Shown here one piece after another: positions 1-11,718 of a stretch of 64,000 bases of DNA. The stretch comes from Anoplolepis gracilipes. Lineage: Eukaryota; Arthropoda; Insecta; Hymenoptera; Formicidae. The DNA is taken from assembly GCF_047496725.1 (NCBI RefSeq), contig NW_027328667.1:186001-250000 (forward strand). The letters are read 5' to 3'. A model generated the notes under the pieces. That model was not told the origin of the DNA. It searched no databases and saw nothing but the letters and a program-made list of their open reading frames with translations. Positions within the stretch are counted from its first letter, which is position 1, and each line of letters begins with the position of its first letter. A program made the position numbers and the translations under genes.

Positions 1-199
1 GATTCGTCTCGTTATTCTGTGCATAAAAGTATTAGAGTAAGATAATCAAAAAATGAATATTTTATGAGATATCTTGTATTTTATGTTAAAATACTGCAAC
101 TTTGAAGCCTTATAATTCAAAAAATACTTAATGAAAAATACTTTGTCATAAGTGTTTTGGAAAACTCTTGAGATGAGATACAAGAATATGTAAAAATAT

Positions 200-382
200 A
201 TAGGGTGTCCCATTTAAAAAACTTGAAGTGACCTTCACGTGACCTTCAAATGACTTTTCAAGGTCAAACTAATGGTACCATCTTATGGCCCCCTCGAAAC
301 CATACAACTTTTATCTGAAACATTTTTCTTTCCCGGGCTTGGTTTTCGAGATATTCGATTGGATGGATTAAAATGGTCCACC

Positions 383-387
<5 letters not shown>
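200..387. mobile_element. Miniature inverted-repeat element (MITE-like)
   Basis: The segment starts TAGGGTGTCCCATTT and ends AATGGTCCACCCTGTA, an imperfect inverted pair of about 15 bp. The inside has no coding potential but repeats the words TGACCTTCA and AAGGTCA. Termini of the type CAGGGTG...CACCCTG recur at 2041 and around 29380 in this window. It directly abuts a (TA)n tract. Family unknown; no clean target duplication can be seen because the flank is low complexity. Confidence 0.5.

Positions 388-436
<49 letters not shown>
388..436. repeat. (TA)n microsatellite
   Basis: Uninterrupted alternating TA of about 49 bp. Reading frames across it give only artificial Tyr-Ile runs. Confidence 0.95.
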
Positions 437-438
<2 letters not shown>

Positions 439-899
439 GTAGATTGAAAATTAATTATATTTTTGCAATATGTTATAAGATATATACTCATCTAAAATCT
501 ATACTTCGTTTGACAATAACGTTGAGGTTCCTTTAGACATCGTTAGATTTAAAATTTGCAAAAAAATTCAAGAGTTCTATTAATAATTTTATGCGTATCA
601 TGTTTTATAATGTATATTTTGATTTGAATGTATGTTATCTGTTGAAACGTACAGATATTTTGAATGTAATTTTGAGGTATCATGATATAAACTTGTGCAT
701 CTATTGATACATACAAAATAGATATAGATTATACATATATGTATACAATATAATTAAAATAATATAAAGTACAAATATAAAATGTGTGCATTTTATTAAT
801 CCATAAAATATATTTGTAAAATTTTTTTTTCATGTATATAATATAATTGATACATATAAAAATTTATAAGTATAAAATATTTTGCTATACATTATAAAA

Positions 900-2040
900 A
901 CTTACTGTAATATTGCATAGAAGTTGCGAAATATCTCTACAATGTTGTTGCAAGATTGCGGCAACATTGAAATGTCCGCCCTGGGAAATATTGCAATGAA
1001 ACATTGCAGCAACATTGAAATGTATGCTTTCAGAAACATTGCAATAAAATATTACAGCAACATTGAAATGTGTGACCTCAGAAACATCTTAGACAGCACA
1101 AAATCGACTAAAAGTATGTATTACTAAAACTGGGCATATTTTTGTCAAAGACATCTTTTAGTCGAAGTGTTTAGTCTACGGAAAGTTGACTTAAAGCTGT
1201 CTTATAACCTGAATTCAGTCGCTTATAAGCCTATCCATATGTTGACTAAAAGATGACTATTGTAGATATCTTTCAGTCGTCTTTATAGCTTCTTTTAGAC
1301 ATCTTTTTAGTCATTTCTAATGTTTTTTTTACGTCTTAATTATAGGTTATTCTTATAGGTTATATTTCATATTTTGTATCTCTTATTGGGATTATACCAG
1401 AAATTAAATTGATAAGAAAAATATACTTTATATTTCATATTTAGTAGTATCTGTTATTCTTTGTAGTCTTTATATATTACATGTTATGAAAACTTGAATA
1501 CGAGTTATAGTTAAGAGCATGCCACGGAGCGGCAAACAAAGAAACACGTATATTATAAAATAGATCTTTTTTGTCTTGTCGAAAAGATGACTAAAAAAAT
1601 GATCAAAAAGACATCTTTTCGTCGACTAAAATTAATTATGACTTTTAGAAGACATCTTTTAGACATCGTTCAAAAGATGACTTTTTTGTGGGCAGAAAGA
1701 TATCCTTTTAGCTTTGTCAGAAAGATAACTTTCAAAAAAAGACATCCTCTCGTCATCTTTTAGTATTATATGCTATCTGAGCTTTACCGCGTTGACATAT
1801 GCGTGCGCCACTGAACACTGAACACTGAACAGACGACACACATTATAAAATTTAGCGCATACAGCGCCACCGTTTACGTAGAATGTTTCTGCAACATTGC
1901 TGGATCATTTCGATGAAATATTGCAATTGTATGTCTCTGTAATATCCATGTAATATTACATTGAAACTTCCAATGTTGCAATGTTACTACAATATAACTG
2001 AAAGTTTCGGTGCTGTATGGGGAGTTAGCAGTCTAGTTAT
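900..2040. repeat. Non-coding repeat cluster
   Basis: No gene is visible from about 440 to 2040. At 930-1090 a unit of about 60 bp containing GCAACATTGAAATG is present about three times with drift, and related words return at 1880-1990. Between 1085 and 1780 the word GACTAAAAGATG and its reverse complement recur many times in both orientations. The end, GGGGAGTTAGCAGTCTAG at 2026, is a repeat end also seen near 4777, 5600 and 6285. It is probably an unclassified non-autonomous element. Confidence 0.4.
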
Positions 2041-3005
2041 ACAGGGTGTCCCCGAATTGACGGATAACTCTCGTGGGTAGATAGAGCGTGTTAAACTGAA
2101 GAAAAAAATCTTATATCATTTTGCTAAATTCACAATAATTAATGAGATATAAATTAATAAAGATCGGCCAATCCGTGCCAGTATAAGCGCACGGCGCGAA
2201 GAAACCTTCCAGTTGTTACTTGATACTAGACGCGCGGCAAGACATAAACGCAGAACGCACTGTACGTATCTCTTTCAGTATAATGTCAATTATTATCCGA
2301 GCGACCTCCACAGTACACGTTGAGTCAACAAATTATTATCAACTGTCACAAAATATTGTTAAAGAGTGAGTGACCGCCCAACAATTATTGAATAGTGATT
2401 ATTAAGTCAGATTTTACTTTCTTTTAAACATCACCAATTTTAGAGATTTCAACGATCATTGTTCACATACAATATTACCAGGTCAGTGACTTCTTTGTAA
2501 TGTTGACTCCGTCATCTGTTAAATCATAATTAAACACCCATCGGAGACGGTCCATAATAGTTAAGTCGATAGCTTAATTACACTTTTATGTATAATTTAT
2601 TATTTATATTTCTTGGTTCACTTAATTTTTAGAATTATAGTTTAATTATTGCGCTGAGGAAGACTCAAATTAGAGTTCGAAACGTCCGCATTCAATGTAG
2701 TTAATTGTATTTTTAATTTTTTTTAACATTTATCGTTTTTTAATATCATCGATTAACTTTGCGTTATTGCGATATATAATTTGGTTATTAGTAATTTATT
2801 ACTTGAGCGTATTGCGTATATGTATGATTAAGTCCTAAATTTTCTAATATTATTTATAATATACCTTACTTTGTTATTTATTATATCATTCGTTAATTGT
2901 TACCTATTCCGTTTGTCATGACACATTTTTGCTCTCTATTGCCGATATAATTTATTGTTCTTAGTTTATATTTAGGAGAGCACTGATTTTATTTATTTAT
3001 TCAAT
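2041..3005. repeat. Dispersed repeat with hammerhead-like core, copy 1
   Basis: Starts with the TE-like end ACAGGGTGTCCCC. From about 2540 it matches the 37037-37690 repeat: shared blocks are CGGAGAC(G/T)GTCCA, then at 2654 GCTGAGGAAGACTC...GAGTTCGAAACG, then a TTTGCTCTC(T/C)ATTGCC block, ending in a run of TTTATTTATT. The CTGANGA...GAAAC order resembles the catalytic core of a hammerhead ribozyme, as reported in Penelope-like elements, but no cleavage triplet with pairing stems could be placed. No coding frame. Confidence 0.4.
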
Positions 3006-3129
3006 TAGTAAAATTAATTAATATTGATGCAAAAGATAGTAGTGCAGACAAATTATTCGATGCGTTTTAATTAGAAATGATAAAACTTTAAATTCCATTT
3101 AATAATATTATTGCTCTGTCATGCGACAA

Positions 3130-3825
3130 TACGCCTGTCATGACAGGAAAATATTTATCTTTCAAAATAAAACTTGAATTAAAATGCAATAATATATTAA
3201 CATTTGCATGTCCTTGCCATTCCTCCGCAGTGGCTGCGCACGCGGCATGCGCCAAAATATCTGATTTTCGTGAAGAATTTTTGAGAAAAGTTTCATTAAT
3301 AGTAGTCCAAAACGTTCAGCTATCTTTAATGAATTTTCTCAATGTTTCCAAAATACAAATCACAAAATTTTGAAATTATGCGAGACTCGGTAGCTTTCGC
3401 GTTACTTGTGTATAGATAGACTTCTTGAGTTATGGGATTCGATAAAACATTTTCTAAATGAAATGGTCGTGAGCGAAAAAACACAATCCGGGGAACATTT
3501 ATTGTCTTTAATAGAAAATGTAGACTTAAAAGCATATTATTTATTTTTAAAATACGTTCTAAATTTCTTTAACTTTTTTAATGCTTTCTTTCAAGCTTAT
3601 GAAACAAGGATTCATTTGTTATATTCCAAATCTGTTAATTTTCTTATACAAATATGTCAAAACTTTTTAAAACCAGAGTTATTAAAAGATGTGCTTACAA
3701 ATATTTCATTTAATGAAAAAGAGAATCATAAATCTCTCGATAATATATCTTTGGGATCAAAATGCGACGAATATCTTTCTAAGTTAATAAAAAAAGGACA
3801 CGGCCCTCTCGCGTACTCTATATAA
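3130..3825 (+). pseudogene. hAT-superfamily transposase fragment (broken)
   Basis: Two adjoining frames encode pieces of one protein. The first (3140-3300) contains LTFACPCHSSAVAAHAACA, a cysteine/histidine-rich stretch typical of the ZBED/SCAND3-like hAT transposases. The second (3406-3825) continues with the helical RNase-H insertion type sequence around IDRLLELWDSIKHFLNE. Frameshifts between about 3290 and 3405 and stop codons separate them, and both the N-terminal catalytic part and the C-terminal dimerisation domain are missing. It is a dead fragment of about 230 residues. Family call rests on recognised sequence style; confidence moderate. Confidence 0.6.
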
Positions 3826-3846
3826 TATCTTTATGTGGATACACTC

Positions 3847-4288
3847 TGTTGTGCCTCCAGGAGGGGGCACAGGATTTTTCGGGATCCGTTCAGGGAAGGC
3901 CGGGGATACGGCGGGCAGTGGCCCTTTTTATTTTAATATTTTTAATTGCTTCGTTTTATTATAATAAATAACAGGTTAAAAGAAATCAATGGTTTGGTAT
4001 TTTGTCACTGCTCCCAGCGTACGTATTTACACTCGTGTGTATTATCGGTTAAAGGGAGAGAGCGATATCTCTCGTATACTCTGTCGTACAGGTAGTCTGA
4101 TACGCGTCGGCTTATCTCAGGCGCGCGTATATCTCTTAGTTATTCGTGTATCTCGTTCTATTTAATAACTGTCCGTGACGATTATTCCTCGTTAGGATCT
4201 AATCAACGACTGCCCGTCGCTTCATCGCGGCGGGTGCTGAGCTTCCCTCCGAACTGCATGGTTTTTCGGAGGGGGTCCCTTAGCAACA
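3847..4288. mobile_element. Possible solo LTR
   Basis: A 442-bp block starts TGTTGTGCCTCC and ends CTTAGCAACA, so the ends form TGTTG/CAACA. It is richer in GC than its surroundings and contains AATAAATAACAGG, a possible polyadenylation signal. The flanking 5 bp do not match (CACTC versus TGATC), so the call is weak. Confidence 0.3.
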
Positions 4289-4493
4289 TGATCAAATATG
4301 GTTATGTTGCTGAATTCGCGTTTTAGTGCAGGCGAGGAAGTTCAAAGTCGAATTTCCTCGCTTGTACTTTTAACAATTCGGCGACACCTTTCCGGTTTCG
4401 TGTTCGCGCTCGGTCTCGGGCGCGCGTGGCTCGCTGCGTCAGCGGCTCGCGCGATTATCGCTTCGCTCGCGATGCATTCCTGCATCAATATAA

Positions 4494-4562
<69 letters not shown>

Positions 4563-4834
4563 TTAAATCTGTAGCCTTTTCTGGGGCTATAACAACTCGT
4601 AGCCTTACTAATGAAGGGAAAAGTGGGGGACTGGCAGTCCATATTTCTATGGTCAAAGGCTTAATCGTTGATTAAAGGATTGCCAACTTGAAAACATAAT
4701 TCAGTGTGTACACGACAAAATACGTAACGGAAGATTAGAGTTAGAGTGATATCACCACAGACTTCTATATAATACTAGACTGCTAACTCCCTAGATTTTG
4801 CTTATATAAAGTGTCCTTGAATTTTGTGTACTAA
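4289..4834. other. Gene-free stretch with (TA)n
   Basis: Holds a GC-rich patch (4390-4480), a (TA)n tract at about 4497-4558, and at 4657-4712 a piece whose reverse complement recurs at about 9078-9136 (sharing TTAATCGTTGATTAAA). Frames across it are microsatellite artefacts. No gene recognised. Confidence 0.6.
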
Positions 4835-4955
4835 GGGCGCGTTCGGGGAGATACTATTAGCGCTAACAGTGTCGTTCTGTCTTTGTTACTCATTAAAAAT
4901 TGAACAAAGATAGAACGATGCTGTTAGCGCTAATAGCGTCTCCCCGAACACGCCC
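4835..4955. mobile_element. Palindromic MITE, PIF/Harbinger-type
   Basis: Almost fully self-complementary: GGGCGCGTTCGGGGAGA at the left end and TCTCCCCGAACACGCCC at the right, with arms of about 50 bp. It is flanked by the 3-bp duplication TAA (4832-4834 and 4956-4958), the usual size and sequence for PIF/Harbinger elements. No coding capacity. Confidence 0.8.
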
Positions 4956-4965
4956 TAAGGTGACC

Positions 4966-5215
4966 CTTTCTGCGCATGCGCTGACATGTGCCCACGCCAT
5001 TATGATCAATACATATATCAGTTCTAACCTGCTTTCGGTCTCTAATTCTTGTCAGAACACATGTCGTGTTAGTAAAAAAAGTAAGAAATATAAATATTAA
5101 ATTATGGGATACAAATGTGCAGTTATTTTATATCTTTTATATAAGTTTGTCTATCATACTTAGTATGTATATACATGCGTGCAACACGCGCCTTCACAGC
5201 GCATGCGCAGAAAGG
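4966..5215. repeat. Inverted-repeat element (19-bp ends)
   Basis: CCCTTTCTGCGCATGCGCT at the left is mirrored by AGCGCATGCGCAGAAAGGG at the right. The 210 bp between are AT-rich and non-coding. No flanking duplication was found, so it may be an old miniature element or part of a larger one. Confidence 0.5.
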
Positions 5216-5256
5216 GATGCCATACATACTTGTTTGTACATAAAATTAGAGCTGCC

Positions 5257-5580
5257 CATAGACTTACTAGAATAGACTGCTCATGAAAGGGGTATCCATC
5301 ACTGAGAAAAGAACAATTGTCGTTAATATGAGTTTCTATCTCTTTCTAACGCAGAGTAGTGGGAGAAGTATAGCGACCAATAACCGGTGTCAGAGCGTGT
5401 TGTCATAGTATGCGTGTTGTTGATGTGAGTGCGTTCCATGTATCGCGCATGCTTTGCTACGTAAGTCGCCCACTAGAAAGAGATAAAGACTCATATTAAC
5501 GACAGTTATCCTTTTTTCAGTGATGGATACCCCTATTACCGTTTTTCCATCTCATAAGCAGTCTATTCTAGTAAGTCTAT
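5257..5580. mobile_element. MITE with 9-bp target duplication
   Basis: Ends are ATAGACTTACTAGAATAGAC and its mirror, with complementarity continuing for roughly 90 bp (ATCCATCACTGA... and its mirror). The flanks carry the 9-bp direct repeat AGAGCTGCC (about 5248-5256 and 5581-5589). Nine-bp duplications are typical of Mutator-like elements, but the superfamily is only inferred from that length. No coding frame. Confidence 0.7.
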
Positions 5581-5618
5581 AGAGCTGCCTTATACATAAG
5601 GAGTTAGCAGTCTATATA

Positions 5619-6252
5619 GGGTGCGTTCCATATAAACGCTCACGCGCTGTAAGCGCTCACGCTTATAAGCGCTATTTTCAATCGTTCCGTTTGCTGCTTA
5701 AGCGCTTAAAATTGCAAACGGAAAGTTGTTCCTTTTGCGTGCATGAGCATCGTGAGCATGTCAAAATGGCGGGAAAACAGATTGTTCTTTTGTGTTCACT
5801 AATTGTAATAATGTTCGAAATATTGTTTGATGACGATGGAGATTCTTTAAAATTTAATACAGAAGTAGAAAACATTTTTTTAATTCTTAATAAGAATTGC
5901 GAGAAAACTGCAATATTACGCCTAAAGAATTATGTAGAAAAGATTTTACCATCATATACCGATGTACAATTTAAATCACATTTCAATTATTAATCATATA
6001 TTAATCACATTACAATTTAAATCCATTTTTCTATTCATCATGCGATACCACGGATGCGTTCCATATAAACACTCACGCGCTGTAAGCGCTCACGCTGCCC
6101 TACCTCGATGAAATAAGCATTTGTGAGCACGAGTTATGACGTCACAGTGACGTCATTAATGCGTTTATAAGCGCTTATAACTCCAAATGGAACAGCGTAA
6201 GCAATGCTTATAAGCGCTTTAAGCGTGTAAGCGTCCAAAAGGAACGCACTCA
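5619..6252 (+). mobile_element. PIF/Harbinger derivative, copy 1
   Basis: Left end GTGCGTTCCATATAAACGC and right end GTCCAAAAGGAACGCAC form inverted termini. The subterminal part is full of AAGCGCTTATAAGCG words in both orientations. It encloses the 5' part of a transposase frame. A sister copy lies at 11719-12342, and a shorter one without the frame at 34319-34662. An internal duplication of the left end (about 6053-6095) suggests one element collapsed onto another. Confidence 0.7.
5766..5993 (+). pseudogene. Truncated HARBI1-like transposase, first exon only
   Basis: A 75-residue frame starting MAGKQIVLL and ending SYTDVQFKSHFNY. The ending resembles the short N-terminal region that precedes the DDE nuclease domain in insect HARBI1-like transposases; all catalytic residues are absent. 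The copy at 11867-12094 differs at only a handful of residues, showing that the frame travelled with the element as it multiplied. It is not a functional transposase. Confidence 0.5.
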
Positions 6253-6350
6253 TAGAAGTCTGTGGATATCACAGACATCTATATAATACTAGACCGCTAA
6301 GCTCCTTATATAGTTACTAGATTCTGTGGACCTGAAATCTATGTACTTTT

Positions 6351-6424
6351 ATACACATAGGCGGACATAATAACTGAATGGAATGCTGGATTGGTAAAAT
6401 TTCATGTCCTCCACCTATGTGTAC
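6351..6424. repeat. Short hairpin repeat
   Basis: TACACATAGGCGGACAT and ATGTCCTCCACCTATGTGTA are near-complementary around a 37-bp loop. Possibly a very small MITE. From 6425 to 6807 no gene or repeat was recognised. Confidence 0.45.
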
Positions 6425-6807
6425 AGTGATCATATAAACGACGGCACATACTAATATAAATAAATCAATAAAAATATTAATTAGCAATTATTATTAGCTC
6501 TTAACATTAATTATTAAATATTAATAATCAGTTTTGCAAGAGACCGAACAGTTAAGATTAGATTAGGTTGCATTTCAATCGGTTATTATGTACATACAAA
6601 TTGTACATTATATACCGAACCGTCTAGGGAATAAAGGTTAACGGTCTAGTAGGGTGGGAGTCTATTGAGCACGTCGCCAATTGGCCAGTTTAAAATGAGG
6701 CTCTCTGATTGGTTAATCGTTGCTGATGACCCTAGGCATCGGTCGATATAAGTGGCTGTGGTCAATCGTGACGTGGTCAAACGGGACGCTCCCGTCTAGT
6801 ATTATAT

Positions 6808-7468
6808 AGATATCTGTGAGCAAAGAGTAAAAAGAAACAGGAGGGAATGTATCGGTGGTGGGGGCTAGCCAAATCGCTGACGGAAGCCGCCATCTTGAGT
6901 GTCCACTTTTTGCTTATTAGCATCGTCTGCTGCTGTTGTCAGAGAAACACATGCGCGTATTATTTTGCACAATTATTAATTCTAAAAAAAAAATGAAATA
7001 AAATTATGATGGATTGTCAGGCCTGTGGCATAACAACAACAGCGCGAAATTATGGGATAACATTTCATCGGTTAATAATTGTTATCAATATAATAACAAG
7101 AATTTAATGTTTTGAAGGTTATGTTTTATTTAGATATACTATTTAAAGGACAGTAAACAATATGTTAACATTTCAATATTATTAATATATATTATTTTAT
7201 TTGTTGCATATTAAAATTATATATTTCAATTTAATCTTATTGAGTTGATTTTATTAAAAATATTAAGTTTTATTAAAATTATTCCATATTTATATTTAAA
7301 ACTTTGTTCTTCCAGCATCTCCGAAAAGCCATTCAATTTTGGCGCCCATAAGCAGCCATTTTGAGTATCCACTTTTATGCCGGTATATATAGGCATTTTT
7401 GTCCGTTTAGCTCGAACCATATGCTACCTTCTGTTTCTTTTTACTCTTTGTCTGTGACATAGATATCG
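6808..7468. mobile_element. Inverted-repeat element of about 660 bp
   Basis: TAGATATCTGTGAGCAAAG at the left is mirrored by CTTTGTCTGTGACATAGATA at the right, and pairing continues through AGTAAAAAGAAACAG. The inside carries two related copies of AGCCATTTTGAGTATCCACTTTT (about 6890 and 7350). Non-coding. Its right end overlaps the start of the P-like element that follows. Confidence 0.55.
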
Positions 7469-9045
7469 GAAGATAGGGATGGAGCATGAACCCAGTATGT
7501 AGACAAGGGGGGTGAAGCCACTGAGGGAGGGGCGACGAGGTAAACTGTGAGCACTTTCTATTGGATGGAATGATGCGCGTGCGTAATGGCGTTTAATACG
7601 AAATAGAATTCCTGCCCACCGGACGCGGAAATGCTGGCCGCGCGACAAGTATTTCCGCGTCCAGTGGGCAGGAGCTCATATTCTAATATCTCTGATTGCT
7701 AGCATTACACAGCTATATATGTTTAATAAAAACAGTCATCGAATTTATTATATTTTACATTAAAATGTTCTTTTTTAATAATAAATAATACCATGATAAA
7801 AGGGTCACTAATAATAATAATTTGATTTCTGTAAAAAATATTAGACAAAGAGCATTAATACAACCATCAAAAGACGTTATTACAATTTGTAATAAATGCG
7901 AAAGAATTATAAGACATGCAATTCATGTATGTAAACACAAATGGATTTATAACTAAAAAATTTTATGAAACATATATTACTAATGATGTGTTGAAATCGT
8001 TCCTTGATACTAATTTATTTTATTCATTACGAGAGCATACATTTGATCAATCTCCTTTAGAAAATCATATTGTACATTTAATTCGGGCCATTGCTCAAAA
8101 CTATATCAAAATCAGATTACATTATATAACATTAAATTCTATAGATAAATCTAAAAGCAAACGTCATTTATTTAATAAAATTGTATTATTTAATTGTTAA
8201 TTGTATTGTTATGTAAAAAGCATAGACATATACAAATGTCTATGGTAAAAAGCGTTTGATCTATACTATTTACTTTAATGAAGTTGTCTGTAAGATTTAT
8301 TATAAATTTAACGAGCTTTATCTAACATATATAATTATAACTAATATATTTTTTAACTTTGCAGTATATTTATGTTCTTAAAGAATAAGTATTATTATAT
8401 TTATATCTATATCTTATGACTATGTTCCTAAAGAAGTGTATCTTATATATGACTATGTATTTTGCCAATAAGTATAAACAAGCTTGTAATAATATTTATA
8501 CTATCTTTTATAATAAAGTGTATATGTATAAAGTCTCCATTAAGAATATATCAATTGCAATTATTTGAATTTGAATAAAAGTTTGCAATAAAATTTAAAA
8601 TAATTATTATTAGTGACCCTTTTATCATGGTATTATTTATTATTAAAAAAAGACATTTTAACGTAAAATATAATAAATTCGATGACTGTTTTTATTAAAC
8701 ATATATAGATGTGTAATACTAGCAATCAGAGATATTAGAATATGAGCTCCTGCCCACTGGACGCGGAAATACTTGCCGCGCGGCAAAAATAAGGTGATAG
8801 CCAATAAATTCATCAGTTATAATAAATTAATTGACTGAGAATACCGCGTTCTCTTTTGTCGTACGGCCAGCATTTCCGCGTCCGGTGGGCAGGAGTTCTA
8901 TTTCGTATTAAACGCCATTACGCACGCGCATCATTCCATCCAATAGAAAGTGCTCACAGTTTACCTCGTCGCCCTCCCCGAAAAGGCTTCACCCCCGCGA
9001 ACTCACGCTCCATCTCTATCTTCCGATATCTATGATCTGTCTGAG
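7440..9045 (+). mobile_element. P-element-like derivative with long inverted repeats
   Basis: About 380 bp at 7440-7815 reappears inverted at about 8600-9045, including GACGCGGAAAT...GTGGGCAGGAG and GATGACTGTTTTTATTAAAC blocks. The enclosed 0.8 kb holds the C-terminal end of a transposase. The left arm also contains a small hairpin (7615-7672) built from the same GGACGCGGAAAT word. Repeats this long are unusual for P elements, so the pairing could reflect a secondary inverted duplication. Confidence 0.5.
7835..8200 (+). pseudogene. P-element/THAP9-like transposase C-terminus (frameshifted)
   Basis: A first frame (7835-7950) has two CxxC-type cysteines in TICNKCERII. A second frame (7916-8200, 94 residues) contains LREHTFDQSPLENHIVHLI and ends in KRHLFNKIVLF. 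That ending resembles the conserved C-terminal segment of P-element and THAP9 transposases. The two frames overlap in one gene, so at least one frameshift has occurred, and the THAP domain and catalytic core are gone. Assigned from family pattern, moderate confidence. Confidence 0.5.
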
Positions 9046-10026
9046 CGATATTGCCAGAAATACAATTGGTCACACTGAATTATGTTCTCAAGTTGGCAAC
9101 TCTTTAATCAACGATTAAGCTAATCGGAGTTTGGTGCAAGTAGCCCTAATTCTCGCATATGTATGCCTGCGTGCTCACGCGCACACGTATGTGTGTGTGT
9201 GTGTGTGTATAGTACAATAGTTTACACACGTACATAATTGGTTACCTTATATATAATAGTATATAATTATCAAAGATAAAATTACCTAAAAAATGTGCTA
9301 AAAAAATTAAAAAATGATATTAGAACCATATGATGATCATATATGGTTATCAAGGAAATAATGAATATTAATAATATATACAAAATGTTTAGTTTTCTTT
9401 AAAAGGATGATTTTTATTATTATAAGATTTCTATGTATCATTCAAAAGATTGGTATGTAGAAAAGTTGATTTTTATTATTATCAGATTTGTGCAATTCAA
9501 AAGAATGATATATAGAATTCAAAAGATTTATATGTACAATTTAAAAGCAAAGAATAATTTTCATAATATGATAATTTCTGATAGTAGATATTACATGCCG
9601 AGTGGACTGTTTTACATATTTTTTACCAATAAAAAAAATAACAGGATTTTTGTTTTATTTACCAAAAAACTGTAAGTTTAGCTGATCATTTGGCACATGT
9701 ATCAAGGTTACATTCTTTTCTGCCACTTTATGATAAAAGTTACTGCTAGTGCAGAAAGGACAACATTATATGTTTATATCAGTAAAAATAAAATTTTTCT
9801 TTAGATTGTAAATGATTTCTACAAAAAATAGTTAAGATAAATATTAATTATTTAAAACTAAATTAATATCTATTGTTTCGAAACAAGAATAAATTTATAA
9901 AAACATTTATCAATAAATTTCCAAAATAATAAATTTAAATTTTCGGCCAGCTTTATTACATATGACAAATTGGATCACCAATTAGCAATTGATAACCCGG
10001 TCTTAATTCTTACTAGAGAACTATAG
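9046..10026. other. Gene-free stretch
   Basis: Contains a piece shared in inverted form with 4657-4712 (at about 9078-9136), a (GT)n tract at 9188-9208 and AT-rich sequence. An 80-codon frame at 9433-9675 has no recognisable features and biased AT-driven composition, so it is not called. Confidence 0.6.
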
Positions 10027-10190
10027 GCTGGTATTCATAGTCCGTTCTTATATATAAGATCATCTTAAGACATGTTTTTAATTAACTTAAGACTACGTTC
10101 AGCCAATCAGATAGCCGAATAGAATTTTAAAACTTTACTTAAGACGAGCTTGAATATAAGAATGGACTATGAATACCGGCCTAGGCCTCA
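10027..10190. mobile_element. Palindromic MITE (GGCTGGTATTCATAGTCC ends)
   Basis: The left end GGCTGGTATTCATAGTCC is mirrored by GGACTATGAATACCGGCC, with complementarity continuing through TTCTTATAT and CTTAAG. Flanks are compatible with a TA duplication (Tc1/mariner-like), which is too short to prove the family. Non-coding. Confidence 0.7.
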
Positions 10191-10352
10191 GGTGTAGTCT
10201 CTATCTAAACCGGGCGTGTGCTTGGCTATCGCGATGCTCAGTCCATTCTATATGTCGATGAAATCAATCAATCACGATAAAGATCTTAAGCAGTCATTTT
10301 GAAACATAAGCAACGCTGAAAATTTCGTATGGTTGAAATTGTTATATTTTAA

Positions 10353-10498
10353 GGGCCGCCGCACACACTTTTACATAACGCATAATGCATATACATAAGG
10401 AATTCGATTGGTTAAATTCCTTATGCATGTGTTTATAGACCAATCAGTTTCCTTATGTATATGCATTATGCGTTATGTAAAATTGTGTGCGGCGGCCC
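10353..10498. mobile_element. Palindromic MITE, PIF/Harbinger-type
   Basis: Nearly complete 146-bp palindrome with ends GGGCCGCCGCACACA and TGTGTGCGGCGGCCC, arms of about 55 bp, and the 3-bp duplication TAA on both sides (10350-10352 and 10499-10501). Non-coding. Confidence 0.8.
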
Positions 10499-10943
10499 TA
10501 AATCTTAAGTTTTTTTGTGTGCTCTCGACTTTATTCCTTTACTCTTAATCCACTACTTTTACTGCCATTGTAAACGACATCATACATATGCTGCTTGTTA
10601 CTATTAATCATATTGTATTATGACTAAACATATATTTTGTTGTTAATCACAATCATGTTTAAAATTTGTAAATATTTATAATAAAATGGCACATACACAT
10701 TAATTTATAAGTAATATATCACAATTAATTTACAAGTATTTTTATAATCATATAGTTATAATTATATTCACATTTATACCTTTAATTAATGTTGGATGAA
10801 GAATGAAAACTTTCTTCCAAAGGTCTTTTACATATTTCATTCCAAAAATGATTTCCAGTTGTCAATAAAACTTGCTATATACAAATAATAACAATGTAAT
10901 GTTAATAAAATTACAAATTCATGTAACAAAAAATAATAACCTA

Positions 10944-11391
10944 TCAATTTTTAATTTGTATTAATATATAAACATTGTCTGAAATTGATTCCGTTGTCCA
11001 TTTATATCCAAATGGTTTTTGATAGATGACATCTGAAATAGATTTATTTTGCGACCATAAAGCTATCAACGAAGATTCATCTGGAAATATATATGTTCCT
11101 GTACCATTCATTGCTCCGTTTTTATCAACGTTACCTTTATATTGTGCATTATTGTTGTAGCTTTAAAAAATGAATATAAAAATGCTGTTAAAATTATTAA
11201 ATACAACTTTATGATATCACTTATATTATATGTAATTTTTTAATTACCTAATGTGAAATTTACCAGCAAACTTATCGTCATACCATGTGCCATTATATAC
11301 ATCAAAGTTATCAGTTACGTATACTCCTTGATCTATAAATTCCGATAATGAATACAAATATTGACAAATACGTACATAATTGTTTACTGCA

Positions 11392-11430
<39 letters not shown>

Positions 11431-11607
11431 GTTGATAACTATTAAATATTATATAAGAATGTTATAACCTTGTTTAACAAAAGTACATCTGTCAAAATCT
11501 ACTTGATAATTTCCTTCGTAAATATCTCCATTTTCAAAAGTAAATTTTGCAATACCGATTCTTACGTTCGAATCAGTCACTTTAGAAGCTTCATTTGAAT
11601 GTTTCAT
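10944..11607 (-). CDS. MORN-repeat protein, three exons, apparently intact
   Basis: Exons read on the minus strand: 11607-11469, 11332-11248 and 11160-10944. Splice phases join exactly and give 146 residues with no internal stop. The product shows MORN-type units: FENGDIYEGNYQ (exon 1), YNGTWYDDKFAGKF (exon 2) and YKGNVDKNGAMNGTGTYIFP followed by a W (exon 3). MORN repeats generally mediate membrane or protein attachment, often in cilia or at the cortex. The start is the first ATG after an in-frame TAG 6 bp upstream. Donors are GTTATA and GTAATT, weaker than consensus, and intron 1 carries a (TA)n tract at about 11395-11424. Extra upstream exons cannot be excluded. It is the only host-like gene seen, sitting between transposon fragments. 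The exact orthologue is not identified. Confidence 0.75.
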
Positions 11608-11718
11608 ATTCTAAGGATTTTTTCTTCTTTATTTTTTTATTCGATATAAATTTTTTTTTGTATATATGCCCATATATGAAAACTGTGCATATATATCATA
11701 TATGAAAATATTTTACTA

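Noticed and set aside
264..491. Open frames across (TA)n tracts (also at 4298-4675, 54049-54240, 57444-57779)
   Set aside because: Their length comes from Tyr-Ile runs of the microsatellite; no flanking protein sequence is meaningful.
4657..9136. One large element bounded by the inverted pieces at 4657-4712 and 9078-9136
   Set aside because: The shared pieces are short, no matching flanking duplication was found, and the interior is a mosaic of independent elements.
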